From the NCBI RefSeq assembly GCF_900105725.1, contig NZ_FNLM01000030.1:1-64000 (forward strand): a DNA stretch of 64,000 nt, given 5' to 3'. Origin of the DNA: Gordonia westfalica. Its GTDB lineage: Bacteria; Actinomycetota; Actinomycetes; Mycobacteriales; Mycobacteriaceae. Shown in pieces: positions 44,201 through 53,384 of this stretch. The translations under genes and the position numbers were made by a program. Below the pieces are notes generated by a model, which searched no databases, had not been told where the DNA came from, and worked only from the letters and a program-made list of their open reading frames with translations. How positions within the stretch are numbered: position 1 is the first letter of the stretch; each line of letters starts with the position of its first letter.

Positions 44201-44237
44201 CAAAGGGTCGCACAGGCACTTCCTGCGCGACCCTTTG
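44201..44237. terminator. Terminator hairpin after the exported-protein gene
   Basis: A perfect 11-bp stem, CAAAGGGTCGC and GCGACCCTTTG, 5 bp past the stop at 44243. No following T-run. Confidence 0.7.
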
Positions 44238-44242
44238 TGTGC

Positions 44243-44659
44243 TCAGCGGACTTTACGTAGGTAGACGTCGCCGGTGGGAACGCCTCCGGCGAACAGAACA
44301 CCTTTGTAGCCGTGTGGTGTCTTGCGTAGTTCGATGCGGGAGTACCAGTGCGCGACTGGGTCACCGGCGATCGAGACGATGCCGCCGTTGCGGGTCTGGG
44401 TGATGTGGCTGTTGGTGGCATTCCACGGTCCGACGCCGTAGATGTCTTGGAACAGACGGTTGCCGATCACTCGCGCGTTGGATTCCGGGTAGGGGATGAC
44501 GCCGTACATGACCAGCTGGTACTTATATCGGCCGTCGTCGATCTTCGCGTGCGCTTGCCCACTACCGAGGCCGAGGCCAGTGGCGAGGCCGGCGGTGATG
44601 AGAAGTCCGGCGACGATGGTTTTGACGGCGGTGGAGAGTCGAGCTGTGTGCAAAGGCAT
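44243..44659 (-). CDS. Exported hypothetical protein
   Basis: A 138-residue protein with a signal peptide (hydrophobic core IVAGLLITAGLATGLGLG, cut after AHA). The mature part contains YKYQLVMYGVIPYPESNARVIGN and ends with GVLFAGGVPTGDVYLRKVR. No known family. A hairpin terminator follows directly. It lies between the helicase gene and the exported gene at 43614. Confidence 0.6.
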   Translation of the reverse strand: MPLHTARLSTAVKTIVAGLLITAGLATGLGLGSGQAHAKIDDGRYKYQLVMYGVIPYPESNARVIGNRLFQDIYGVGPWNATNSHITQTRNGGIVSIAGDPVAHWYSRIELRKTPHGYKGVLFAGGVPTGDVYLRKVR

Positions 44660-44950
44660 GAAGTCACGTCCTGTTCGGTATCGGTTGCTGGTGATGGGTG
44701 CGCGGGTGTGGCGGTTCGCTTCTATCACGAACCAGGGACAGGCGATGCTGGTCGCGCGTGGCGAGCCACGCCTGTCCGGTGGGTCACCGCCGCGGGGCGG
44801 GCTTCTGGGGGCCAGGCGATCTTGACGTGGCAGGTTCTTGTGCGCGGTTGCCCCTTGTCGAGTCAGGTCCGAGGCGGCCTGCTTGACCTGCACGCCGGCC
44901 GGGCCGAGAACCGCATCGGAGGTGCGACAGCGAGCTCGCACCCGCCAACG

Positions 44951-44984
44951 CCTCCGCCTGAGCGCGGTGAACGTCCCTGTTGCG
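44951..44984. repeat. Imperfect 34-bp repeat, copy 2
   Basis: The second copy of the repeat at 44116-44149, located just after the helicase stop codon at 44986. Confidence 0.55.
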
Positions 44985-44985
44985 C

Positions 44986-47900
44986 TCACAAGTCCAGGTC
45001 CGGGTCGCGTTGGGCCTGTGTCCCGTCATCGAGCGGGTCGTGTGGCGGGGGCTGCGATCCGGTGTTCTCGGTGCGTTCTGCTTCTGGTGGGGGTCGGGTG
45101 TCGGCGAGCAGTGTCCCGATTCCCGGTTCTGCTGTGGTGGTGTCCTTTTCGGCTTGGTGGAGCTCCGCTTGGTGTTGGTGGGAGCGTTTCATCACGGCGA
45201 TGTAGTCGGCGGCATGGTCGAGTCCGGCTTCTTCGACCATGACCGGTGTCGGGTTGAGTTCCAGACTCCAGCCGGGTTCACGACCGGCACTTCGCATCCG
45301 TTCCTCAGCGGCCTGGCGGGCTGCGACGGCTTCCTCGGATTGCTGGGCGCGTTCGATCTCCATCCGCAGTTGTCGCAGCCGAACCTGTTTGGTCTGCAAC
45401 TCATCCGCCTGGGTGAACGGTGCGTCGATACGCGGCGCGTTGACCTCGACTTCGCGGCGGTAGCTGGCGATGTCGGCGACCAGTTGAGCACGGGTGTCGT
45501 CGAGGCCGGTGTACAGGTTCTCCAGACGGGTGGCGAGCCCGGACGCGGTGGCGGTGCGCCGCTCGGCAGTGGTGAACACCTGGGAGGCGTCGAGAGTGAA
45601 CCCGGGTCGCCCCGGGCAATCGAGCCACACGTGAATCTTGTCCTGGGCGAACTCGCGCGAGGCGTGCGCCTGGAGCCCCGACGGTATCGACGCGATCGGC
45701 ATGGACTGCTTCATGCCGGCACCTTTGAGCTCGTGGTAGACCGCGGTCACCCGCCGCAACAGCACCTCGGACCGCTCCGGACGCTTCGATAGCGGACGGG
45801 CACCGGTGACGACGAACTCCTTGCCGGCGTCAATCCACTCCTGATGACCGGCCAACAGAAGATCCAGTTTCTCGATGCTGCCTTCCAACCGTGGAATGGC
45901 CCGGTCCGCGGCGGCCACGACCCGCCGCGCATGAGAGCGGGAGTCGGCGTGCGCGCTGGCCAGTGCGGACAGGCTTTTCACCTCGTCTTCCAGGGTGGCC
46001 ATTTCGAGGAACCGTTCGTCGCCGGTCGCGGCGGCTTTGGTCGCCGCAGCCGCCTCAGACATTGAGTCGTCGGCGATGTCGTCGACTTCGGCGACGTCGT
46101 CGAGCTGGCCGCGTTTGGCCTGTTCGATGAACGCCGCCTTGGATTCGACTTTCGACCACATGACGGTGTCGGTGGTGCCTGCGGTGACGTAGTTCAGAAT
46201 CTCGATCCGCGGATTCTGGTTGCCCTGCCGGATGATCCGGCCTTCGCGTTGCTCGAGATCGGCGGGCCGCCACGGCACGTCCATGTGGTGCAGACCGATG
46301 AGGCGGCCTTGGACGTTCATGCCGGTGCCCATCTTCGAGGTCGACCCGACCAGCACCGCGATCCGACCGGCACGGCAGTCGGCCTGCAACGCCAGTTTCT
46401 GCGACGGCGACTTGGCGTCGTGGATGAACGCGACCTTCTCCGCGGGCACCTGATATTGCTCGACGAGAAGGTCTTTGAGGTTGGAGTACACCGACGGGCC
46501 GTCGGGTCGCGGGGTGCCACGATCGCAGAACACCAGCTGCAACGCCCCGCGGATCGGGGACCGCTCCCCTTCCTCGGTGAGATATTCGTTGTCGGCGGTG
46601 GCGTGGTAGATGCGGGCGACCTGTTCGGCCACGGCATCGGCGCGGGTGTTTCCCGGATCCGGGTCGAGGTTGGCCAGCGCCGGGTCGAGCGCAACGTTGC
46701 GGCCGTCGTTGAGGATCTTGAGCACGTTGTCGATGTCGGCGCGGCGCGGGTCGAGATGGTCGGCCCGGTAGTCCAGGTCGGCGATGAAATCGCGCCGCTC
46801 CTGACCGGGTGTGCTGGTGATGATCTGCCTCCCGTCATGGACGGGGAGGTTCGCTGGGACCTGTTCACGGACAACGACGTCGGTGTACTGGGCGGCCATG
46901 GCGAACATCTCTTTCGGGTTCGCGAACGCCGACACCTTCGACACCACCCGCAGTTTGGTGCCGGTGGCGTTGGGGATCGTCTCGGAGCGGGTCGCGGTGA
47001 ACGACGCCGCCCAGTCGGTGATCGAGCGAACCCCGGCCACCTCCAGCACATCCGGGCGTAGGTATTGCTGCATCACCCACGACTCGGCGAGCGAGTTCGC
47101 GATCGGGGTGCCGGTGGCGAAGGTGGCGACCCGCTCGGCGCCCGGGGTGATGATCCGCCCGGCCGCGGCCGCCTGGTGTTGGCGGCGTTCACGCAGGTAG
47201 TCCAGCTTCATCGACAGGTCTTCGGCCTTGTTCGACCCGGTCAGTGACAGGGAGTCGATCGTGCACTGGCGGCCCTTGTTCTTGTACTCGTGGGCCTCGT
47301 CGACGAATAGATAGTCCGCGCCGGTGTCTTCGAACAACACCCCGTGGTCCTTGGTGGCCTGCTCGGTCGCGGTGGCGAGGCGGTCCTCGAGCTCCTTCTT
47401 CGCGCGTTCGACTTTCTTGACTGTCGCCTGGGTCATGTCGCCTGCGCTCGCGGACAATTCGGCGTCGAGTTCGGCGACCTGGCCGGCGATGTAGTCAGCG
47501 CGTCGTTGCGGATGCACCCGGATCGCGGAGAATACCGACGCCGGGATGATGACCATGTCCCAGTCGCTGGTCGCGGTCTGTGCGGCGAACACGCGACGGT
47601 CCTCAGGCGACATGCCTTTGCGTCCCACGAGCACGTTGGCCGCGGGGTACCACATCTTCACTTCGCGGCCGAACTGCTCGATGAGGTGGGTGGGCACCAC
47701 GATCCACGGCTGAGTGACCAGGCCGCGGCGTTTGGCCTCCATCGCCGACATGAACATCGTGCCGGTCTTCCCGGCGCCGACCACGTGATCGAGCAGCACG
47801 GTCGGCTCGGCGAGAATCCGCGCTACCGCATCGCGTTGGTAGGGGTGCGGCTCGAACACCGGGGACAGACCGGGCAGTGCCAACCGTGATCCGTCGTGTT

Positions 47901-49878
47901 CGGGCCGGACCCAGGTGTTGAAGCGGCGATTCCACTCAGCGACGAGGCGGTCGCGGCGCTCATCATCCGACCACAGCCACGACCGGAACTCGGTGGTGAT
48001 CTTCTCAGCTTGGACCTGGGCGAGGATGGTGGCCTGGGCATCGACTTCCGGCGCCCCCTCCTCCTGCGCTGGCTTGGAGTTCTTGACCACGATCGAGCGC
48101 TGGTTGAGCAGCATCTCGGTGAGGTCGACCGCATCGAGCGCCTTGTTCTTCCTGTCGGCATTGTCGGCGCCGTACTCGGTGCGCATCAGCGCGCTATTGC
48201 GTTCAAACGGTGGGACTTCGACCAACCACGTGCCCGCCGCACGTGACACCTGCACGCTGTCGGCGCCGAAGGTCTCGCGCACGAACGCCTCGTAGTCGCG
48301 CGGCTCGATCCAGGTCGGTCCGAGTTTGACCGACCCGATCTGGGAGGGCTGCTTGTCGGCCGGAATCACCTGCGCCAGTGCTTGTGTTAGCTCTGCCCAG
48401 TCCCGGTTCCCGGGGTCGGTGCTGGCGGCTTCGGCGGCGCGGGCGTGTTTGGCACGTACGTTGCCCGACAACGCGGTCGCCGCGGGTATCAGGTCCTCTG
48501 GCATGTCGGGGTCGGGGTAGACCAGACCGCGGATCGACTCGCGTGCGTGCGTGGTGGGTTGGTCGAGCAGTTCGGCGACGCGGTCGAGATCGACCCGTCC
48601 GCGTTCACCGAGACTGATCGCGACAGCTTCGGCCGGGGTATCCGCGCGCGACACCGGGACCGGCGCCACGACAACGTCGCGGGAGAACACTGCGTTCTTG
48701 CTGACGGTGCCGGTCTGGTCGTCGTAGCGTTCCAACGCCAGCACGCCGGCCATCCCCGGATCATCGCGTACCGCATCGAGATGGGTTTGGCGCCGCGAGG
48801 GTGCGCTGACCTGCCATGCCTTCTCATCGAGCTCGGCCGCCACATCCTCAGGCAGCGGGCCGGGATAGTCGGCGCCGTCGGCGTCGCGGTGGGCAGTACG
48901 CCACTTGGCTTCGAGTTCTGCGAACTTCTTCGCGGCCTGCTCGGCGGTGCGTTCCTTGCCGCCCACCAGCTTCGACCGGTTCACCGGGCCGTAGGTGTTC
49001 AGATACGCGTCGTAGACCTCGTTGAGGTCCGCGCGCAGCGCGTCACGCTCGGCGCGGCTGCTCTGGGTGCGTTGGGCGGCGATCGTGGCCGCGAACAGGT
49101 CACGCAGCCGCAACAGGTGTCGGGTCTCGGTGGTGCGGGTCGCGGGCACCTTCATCGGTTCGTCGCCGTCGATCCCGCGGCGGGTGAACACCCCGGTGGT
49201 CTCGTCGTAGCTGACGTGCCCGATCGGGATGTCCTCGCCGTAGAGGGCGTCGGCGTCGAGGGCGCCGGCGGTGAACTCCATCCCGGCGGCCGTGGTGGTG
49301 TCGTCGGCGAGAAACAGTCCGTCGCCGCGTTCCAGGGCGGCGTCGACGATGCCGGTCAGCCGGTCGTCGAGGTCGGCGGCGACATCGTTGCCGGGTTCGG
49401 CGGCCACGACGAGCATCCCGTCGCGGTAGAGCCCGCGATCGACCCGCATCGTGCCCAGCACGTGCTCGGGGTGGGTGGTGAAGTAGCGGTTCACGCCGAT
49501 CTCGGTGGTCTCGCCGGTTCGGTCAGGGAGGGCGACGAGGTCAGAGTGCAGCCACTCGGCGTCCGCAGGGGCGGCGGCGTCGGGTTCCCGGCGGCGGAAC
49601 ACCAGCACGTCGGTGACGACCTGGGTGCCGGCGACCCGTTCGAATGCGGTCGAGGGCAACCGCACCGCGCCCACGAGGTCGGCGACGGCGTGCATGTCGC
49701 GGCGCGCCTTGTCCGAGGCGGCATCGAGTGTTCCGGCGGTGGTGATCGCCATGACGTAGCCGCCGGGAGCGGTGAGGTTGAGCGACTTGAGAAGGAAGTG
49801 GTTGTGGATGCGGTGGCGGGCCGGATTGTGGATCGGGTCGTGCACCGTGAACCCACCGAACGGAACGTTGCCGATCAC
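44986..49878 (-). CDS. Large methyltransferase-helicase, 3' part after IS insertion
   Basis: 1630 codons. The first residues, VIGNVPFGGF, are motif IV (NxPF) of an N6-adenine-type methyltransferase whose motif I lies beyond the IS element. A SNF2/DEAH helicase follows: DHVVGAGKTGTM (about 697), LFVDEAHEYKN (about 860), FATGTPIANSLAES, and the C-terminal domain MGTGMNVQGRL with EQREGRIIRQGNQ. Coiled-coil segments end it. Such giant proteins are common on actinobacterial conjugative plasmids; the role is unknown, perhaps DNA modification or anti-restriction during transfer. The IS cut removes motif I from this part, so methylation is probably lost. GTG 49878 may allow expression of the helicase half. 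Confidence 0.8.
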   Translation of the reverse strand: MIGNVPFGGFTVHDPIHNPARHRIHNHFLLKSLNLTAPGGYVMAITTAGTLDAASDKARRDMHAVADLVGAVRLPSTAFERVAGTQVVTDVLVFRRREPDAAAPADAEWLHSDLVALPDRTGETTEIGVNRYFTTHPEHVLGTMRVDRGLYRDGMLVVAAEPGNDVAADLDDRLTGIVDAALERGDGLFLADDTTTAAGMEFTAGALDADALYGEDIPIGHVSYDETTGVFTRRGIDGDEPMKVPATRTTETRHLLRLRDLFAATIAAQRTQSSRAERDALRADLNEVYDAYLNTYGPVNRSKLVGGKERTAEQAAKKFAELEAKWRTAHRDADGADYPGPLPEDVAAELDEKAWQVSAPSRRQTHLDAVRDDPGMAGVLALERYDDQTGTVSKNAVFSRDVVVAPVPVSRADTPAEAVAISLGERGRVDLDRVAELLDQPTTHARESIRGLVYPDPDMPEDLIPAATALSGNVRAKHARAAEAASTDPGNRDWAELTQALAQVIPADKQPSQIGSVKLGPTWIEPRDYEAFVRETFGADSVQVSRAAGTWLVEVPPFERNSALMRTEYGADNADRKNKALDAVDLTEMLLNQRSIVVKNSKPAQEEGAPEVDAQATILAQVQAEKITTEFRSWLWSDDERRDRLVAEWNRRFNTWVRPEHDGSRLALPGLSPVFEPHPYQRDAVARILAEPTVLLDHVVGAGKTGTMFMSAMEAKRRGLVTQPWIVVPTHLIEQFGREVKMWYPAANVLVGRKGMSPEDRRVFAAQTATSDWDMVIIPASVFSAIRVHPQRRADYIAGQVAELDAELSASAGDMTQATVKKVERAKKELEDRLATATEQATKDHGVLFEDTGADYLFVDEAHEYKNKGRQCTIDSLSLTGSNKAEDLSMKLDYLRERRQHQAAAAGRIITPGAERVATFATGTPIANSLAESWVMQQYLRPDVLEVAGVRSITDWAASFTATRSETIPNATGTKLRVVSKVSAFANPKEMFAMAAQYTDVVVREQVPANLPVHDGRQIITSTPGQERRDFIADLDYRADHLDPRRADIDNVLKILNDGRNVALDPALANLDPDPGNTRADAVAEQVARIYHATADNEYLTEEGERSPIRGALQLVFCDRGTPRPDGPSVYSNLKDLLVEQYQVPAEKVAFIHDAKSPSQKLALQADCRAGRIAVLVGSTSKMGTGMNVQGRLIGLHHMDVPWRPADLEQREGRIIRQGNQNPRIEILNYVTAGTTDTVMWSKVESKAAFIEQAKRGQLDDVAEVDDIADDSMSEAAAATKAAATGDERFLEMATLEDEVKSLSALASAHADSRSHARRVVAAADRAIPRLEGSIEKLDLLLAGHQEWIDAGKEFVVTGARPLSKRPERSEVLLRRVTAVYHELKGAGMKQSMPIASIPSGLQAHASREFAQDKIHVWLDCPGRPGFTLDASQVFTTAERRTATASGLATRLENLYTGLDDTRAQLVADIASYRREVEVNAPRIDAPFTQADELQTKQVRLRQLRMEIERAQQSEEAVAARQAAEERMRSAGREPGWSLELNPTPVMVEEAGLDHAADYIAVMKRSHQHQAELHQAEKDTTTAEPGIGTLLADTRPPPEAERTENTGSQPPPHDPLDDGTQAQRDPDLDL

Positions 49879-49883
49879 CGCAG

Positions 49884-49912
49884 TGAATCACCCTAGGTTT
49901 TGTGCCGCCTCC
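49884..49912. repeat. IS left terminal inverted repeat
   Basis: 29 bp, about 24 matching the reverse complement of 51213-51241. The orfB stop codon (49888-49890) lies inside it. Confidence 0.85.
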
Positions 49913-50880
49913 AATGTGGGCTGGTCCTCGGGGCCGAGGCCAGCGTAGTGGAGCGTTTCGAACTCGGTCGGGGGAATCTGGCCAATACTCGAGTGCAACC
50001 TGCTGTTGTTGTACCAGTCGACCCAACCAGCGGTCGCGAACTCGACGTCGGAGATCGTCCGGTACGGGCCGGAGTGGAAGATCGTGGTCCGGATGCACTC
50101 GGTCTTGTACAAGCCGTTCACCGACTCGGCCAGCGCGTTGTCGTAGGCGTCCCCGACCGATCCGATCGACGCTGCGATGTCTTCGAGTCGCAGACGCTCA
50201 GTCAGTGTAACCGATGTGTACTGACTTCCGGCATCCGAATGATGAATAAGCTCAGCAGCTTTCACCGGATGCCCTTCCCGATTGCGCTGCCACAGTGCCA
50301 TCCGAAGCGGGACTGTCACCAACTCCACCGACTTCGATGTCGAGGCATGCCATGCCACGATTCGACGGGAGAACACGTCGATGATGAACACCACATACAC
50401 CCACCCAGCCCAGGTCCGGCAGTAGGTGAAATCGGTCACCCAAACCCGGTTCGGTTCGGCAGCACTGAACTGTCGGTTCAACAGATCCTCCGCGCGGACA
50501 CCATCAGCGGATCTGACGGTCGTTCGGACTCCCTTCGACCGTCGAATTCCTTGGTGGCCTAACACTTTCATCGCTCGATCAACGGCGCCATAGGACACCC
50601 CAGGCAGAGTTGTGCGATGCAGATGGGCGCGCATCTTCACCCGCCCGTAGAGGCCCTCGGGAGTCATCTTCCGCCGGCCGTCGTCACCGGTGCGCCAGAC
50701 GACAGTGCGCACCGCATCGACGACGTGGGCATCAGAGACCGTCCGTGCGGCAGGCGTGCGTGATCGCCATGCCCGGTAGGTTCGTGCGGCAATCTGGCAG
50801 CCCTGCCCACGCAGGACCCGGCAGATCGACTCGACCGCAAACCCGTTGGCGCGCATTTGATCTATGAACGCCACGATCAT
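49888..50880 (-). CDS. IS3-family transposase OrfB (DDE integrase)
   Basis: About 330 residues with an N-terminal HTH_21-type region (YGRVKMRAHLHR) and the rve integrase core. DDE residues are in WVTDFTYCRTWAGWVYV, LIHHSDAGSQYTS and DNALAESVNGLYKTE. The ATG at 50880 overlaps the orfA stop (ATGA), so reinitiation, or a frameshift further upstream as in other IS3 elements, would give the transposase. It appears intact. Confidence 0.92.
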   Translation of the reverse strand: MIVAFIDQMRANGFAVESICRVLRGQGCQIAARTYRAWRSRTPAARTVSDAHVVDAVRTVVWRTGDDGRRKMTPEGLYGRVKMRAHLHRTTLPGVSYGAVDRAMKVLGHQGIRRSKGVRTTVRSADGVRAEDLLNRQFSAAEPNRVWVTDFTYCRTWAGWVYVVFIIDVFSRRIVAWHASTSKSVELVTVPLRMALWQRNREGHPVKAAELIHHSDAGSQYTSVTLTERLRLEDIAASIGSVGDAYDNALAESVNGLYKTECIRTTIFHSGPYRTISDVEFATAGWVDWYNNSRLHSSIGQIPPTEFETLHYAGLGPEDQPTLEAAQNLG

Positions 50881-51188
50881 CGGTTGCGGGGGTCGAGTTC
50901 CCCCGCGAAGAAAGTTGTCGCTGCTTTCAGAATGGCAACGTCTTCTCGTAACTGCTTGTTCTCGGCCTTGAGGCGCTTGATCTCGGCGGACTCCTTCGTA
51001 GTGGTCCCGGAGCGGGCGCCGGCATCGATCTGGGCTTGTACGGCCCATCGACGTACCGTCTCCCCGCCGACACCGACCTGCTTGGCGATCGCTTCGGCCG
51101 CGGCAGTCAACGACGTGTACTCGCCGCCGTGGGTCTCCAGCAACCGCAAGGCCCTCGAACGGACCTCCGGGTCGATTTTCTTAGGCAT
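50877..51188 (-). CDS. IS3-family transposase OrfA (HTH)
   Basis: A 103-residue protein: an HTH (EYTSLTAAAEAIAKQVGVGGETVRRW) and a leucine-zipper-like tail (KRLKAENKQLREDVAILKAATTFFAGEL), the standard OrfA layout. It binds the terminal repeats and may be joined to OrfB by a -1 frameshift. The promoter lies at the IS right end. Confidence 0.9.
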   Translation of the reverse strand: MPKKIDPEVRSRALRLLETHGGEYTSLTAAAEAIAKQVGVGGETVRRWAVQAQIDAGARSGTTTKESAEIKRLKAENKQLREDVAILKAATTFFAGELDPRNR

Positions 51189-51206
51189 GTGCTCATCCTT
51201 CCTGAC

Positions 51207-52840
51207 TCAGAAGGAAGCGGTATCAAACCTGGGGTGATTCACAGCGAACGATCCGTCCGGGACGCGGGTGGTCTCGAAACCCTCCAACCGCACCTGGGCG
51301 TCGGGGTAGAGCAGATGGGCGATCTGAGCGGTCGTCGGGTCGAGCTCCACCCCCACCATCTGCGCGCCGGGCGGTGCCAGACCAATGAACGTGCCGCTGC
51401 CACAACCCGGTTCGAGCACCAGCCCGTTGTCGAACCCGGCGCGAGTCATCGCCGACCACATCGTCTGGGCGATCGCCGGATCGGTGTAATGGGCGTTGAG
51501 GGTGGAGGCCTTCGCTTGGCGCCACTGCTCAGAATCCAACAGGGCACGCAGCTGCTCGCGTTCAGGTGCCCACTCGGATTTGGACTCGTCGAAGATGTCG
51601 GCCGCGGCACCCCACCCCGACCACCGCGCCAGGACCTCATGCTCGGCCGCCGTCGCCGACCGACCGGTGCGGGAGGTCTCAGTGAGGACCTCGAGTGCGG
51701 CGATGTTGGCGCGGGCGCGCGACTTGGCGCCAGAGGGCACCAGCACCGTTCCCGGATGCGTGAACCGGGCCGCCGAACCTGGCTCGTCGGCCGCCGTGGT
51801 GGACGTGGTGGTGTCCTCGTCGACGACGGCGGGGGTGCTGGCTGGTTCCTGCGAATCGGGGTCGGCCGGGGTGGGGTCGGGTTCGAGGCCGGCCACCACA
51901 TGGTCGGCCTTGATGTAGACGACCGAGCCGTCCGGGCGGCGGGCCGGGGCGACTCGGGTGCTCGCCCACGCGGTCAGCGGCAACCCGGCCTCGGATTGCG
52001 GCACCTGTGGCAGCGTGTCGTCGGCCTTCGGCGGCAGCGGTGTCCCGCCGGGGTCGACGACGGCGGGGTCAGTCGGGATCCGCAGATCGTCCAGAGACTC
52101 AAACAGCAGTCGCTGGCCGTCGTCGACTACCTCTACGCGCGCTCGGCGGCGGCGCGAGCCCGATCGGCCAGCGCTGCGTCCACCGTCGCGGTCAGCTCCG
52201 CGACCAGCGGATGCTCCGGCCCGTCGGGCACCGCCAGCCCGTCGGTCAGACGTGCTTGCAGCAGCTGTTCGGCGTACACCTGAAACCGCGGCGTCTGATC
52301 CGGCCACACCTGCTCGGTCAGTCGTTCGGTCTCCGGGGTCGCCTCGATCGCCCACTGCGTCAGCCACCGCTGCATCCCGGTCATCGTGTCCGGGTTCGGC
52401 TCGTCGTCCGGCTGGTCGTCGTCCTCGGGACTGCTGAATCCCTCCCACAGCGTCGCCAGCACCGTCTCCTCCGCCGAGTACCGGGCCTGCTGATACAGCC
52501 GCTGCGTCGTCAGCACGTCCGGGTCGTTGCCCCCGTGCTGGTCCTTCCACGCCGCGATCGTGGCCAGCTCGGTCTGTGACTGCGTCTGAGCGATCTCGGC
52601 CTGCAGCCGTGTCACTTCCGCGGTCAGGAAGTCCTCGAACTGCGTGCGGTCCATCTGCGTCAGTTCCTGGGCGTACCGCTCTGTCAGTGCCGTGCGCAGA
52701 TCGTGAAACATTGGTGTCCTCCTCGGTGTGGGTATCCATAGTGCTCTGCGGTGCCGACATCCGCTGCCCGGATGGGTCGGTGTCGGCGAGTAGATCGAAC
52801 AGATTGGGGGTGTTGTCCTCAGGGGTGGCGTTGCGTGCCA
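51207..52840 (-). CDS. Large methyltransferase-helicase, 5' part before IS insertion
   Basis: The 5' fragment of the interrupted gene. Its last 300 residues are convincing: AEHEVLARWSGWGAAADIF, the methyltransferase AdoMet motif LVLEPGCGSGTFIG, and MVGVELDPTTAQIA. It then runs into the IS and stops at 51207. The N-terminus is uncertain. ATG 52840 has AGGAG 8 bp upstream and gives MARNATPEDNTPNLFDLLADTD, but the frame between about 52710 and 52135 is Arg/Gly-rich and overlaps a better coding frame (52133-52711). The true start may be near 52130, with no clear initiation site. Confidence 0.55.
51213..51241. repeat. IS right terminal inverted repeat
   Basis: Pairs with 49884-49912. It begins TGAATCACCC on the minus strand and is followed by the CAG duplication. 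Confidence 0.85.
52133..52711 (-). CDS. Helical hypothetical protein, nested before the helicase
   Basis: A 192-residue protein. ATG 52711 has GAGGAGG 6 bp upstream, a strong ribosome site. The sequence is acidic and helical (QFEDFLTAEVTRLQAEIAQTQSQTELATIAAWKDQH) with no Arg/Gly bias, so it is much more likely coding than the overlapping frame. Unrecognised. It ends with TAG just where convincing helicase-protein sequence begins. It may be a small partner of the methyltransferase-helicase or a displaced N-terminal domain. Confidence 0.7.
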   Translation of the reverse strand: MFHDLRTALTERYAQELTQMDRTQFEDFLTAEVTRLQAEIAQTQSQTELATIAAWKDQHGGNDPDVLTTQRLYQQARYSAEETVLATLWEGFSSPEDDDQPDDEPNPDTMTGMQRWLTQWAIEATPETERLTEQVWPDQTPRFQVYAEQLLQARLTDGLAVPDGPEHPLVAELTATVDAALADRARAAAERA

Positions 52841-52953
52841 TACGTCGAGCTCCTACCAAAGTGAGGTCCACTCCCCGCCCTGGGCTACGCCGGGGCGAGG
52901 GTGGGTGGCTATCGTTTCTCACTGGTCAGAGGCTCGATCTCTGACCGATCAGT

Positions 52954-52986
52954 GCCCTGGCAGGTGTGTCCAGCACCTGCCAGGGC
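52954..52986. terminator. Long perfect hairpin terminator
   Basis: A perfect 13-bp stem, GCCCTGGCAGGTG and CACCTGCCAGGGC, with a 7-nt loop, 10 bp past the stop of the exported gene at 52996. It probably ends the long transfer transcript. The methyltransferase-helicase genes would then need their own promoter in 52841-52953. Confidence 0.75.
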
Positions 52987-52995
52987 CTGAATCAG

Positions 52996-53265
52996 TCAGA
53001 TGGTCTCGCCCCAGAAGTACCACCGGTTATCCGGCGCGGACCAGAAGCACCGTGAGACCCGGATGTAGGCGCCCTTGTGGTTGTCGCACAGCGATTGCGA
53101 GGCGAACGGCCCGACGCGGTAGTTGGGCCAGTCCGGGCTGTCTCCGGACACCGGGGGCAGGGCTTCGGCGGCGCCGGCTCCTACGAGTGAGCCCAGGGCA
53201 ATTGAGGCCCCGGCGCCCACCGCAACGGTCGCCGCGACGAAGCGGGTCGTCATGTTCTTGGTCAT
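52996..53265 (-). CDS. Small exported protein
   Basis: An 89-residue protein. Signal peptide: FVAATVAVGAGASIALGSLVG, cut after AEA. The mature part has SLCDNHKGAYIRVSRCFW (two Cys, likely a disulfide) and ends NRWYFWGETI. The pattern resembles small mycobacterial exported proteins of unknown function. A disulfide would suit the DsbA pathway in this DNA. A terminator follows. Confidence 0.6.
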   Translation of the reverse strand: MTKNMTTRFVAATVAVGAGASIALGSLVGAGAAEALPPVSGDSPDWPNYRVGPFASQSLCDNHKGAYIRVSRCFWSAPDNRWYFWGETI

Positions 53266-53384
53266 GGTGTCTCCAATCGGTAGCTGGTGAATTGTTCTGT
53301 GTTGGTGCCGTTGGCGGTGGATCACTCGTCGTGGGCGGTGCACGCGAATCAAGATGCACAACAGGCATTCCCGTCTCGACTTGA

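Larger units (their letters stand above)
49884..51241 (-). mobile_element. IS3-family insertion sequence (1358 bp)
   Basis: Imperfect terminal inverted repeats begin TGAATCACCC at each end, and CAG is duplicated outside them (49881-49883 and 51242-51244), as expected for IS3-type 3-bp target duplications. The element holds overlapping orfA and orfB. Deleting it plus one CAG restores a continuous open frame in the host gene. The intact ends and clean duplication indicate a recent insertion. I do not recognise a named IS. Confidence 0.93.

Noticed and set aside
45844..49896. Several long plus-strand frames opposite the helicase gene
   Set aside because: Gly/Val/Arg-rich mirror frames of an obvious minus-strand gene; no motifs.
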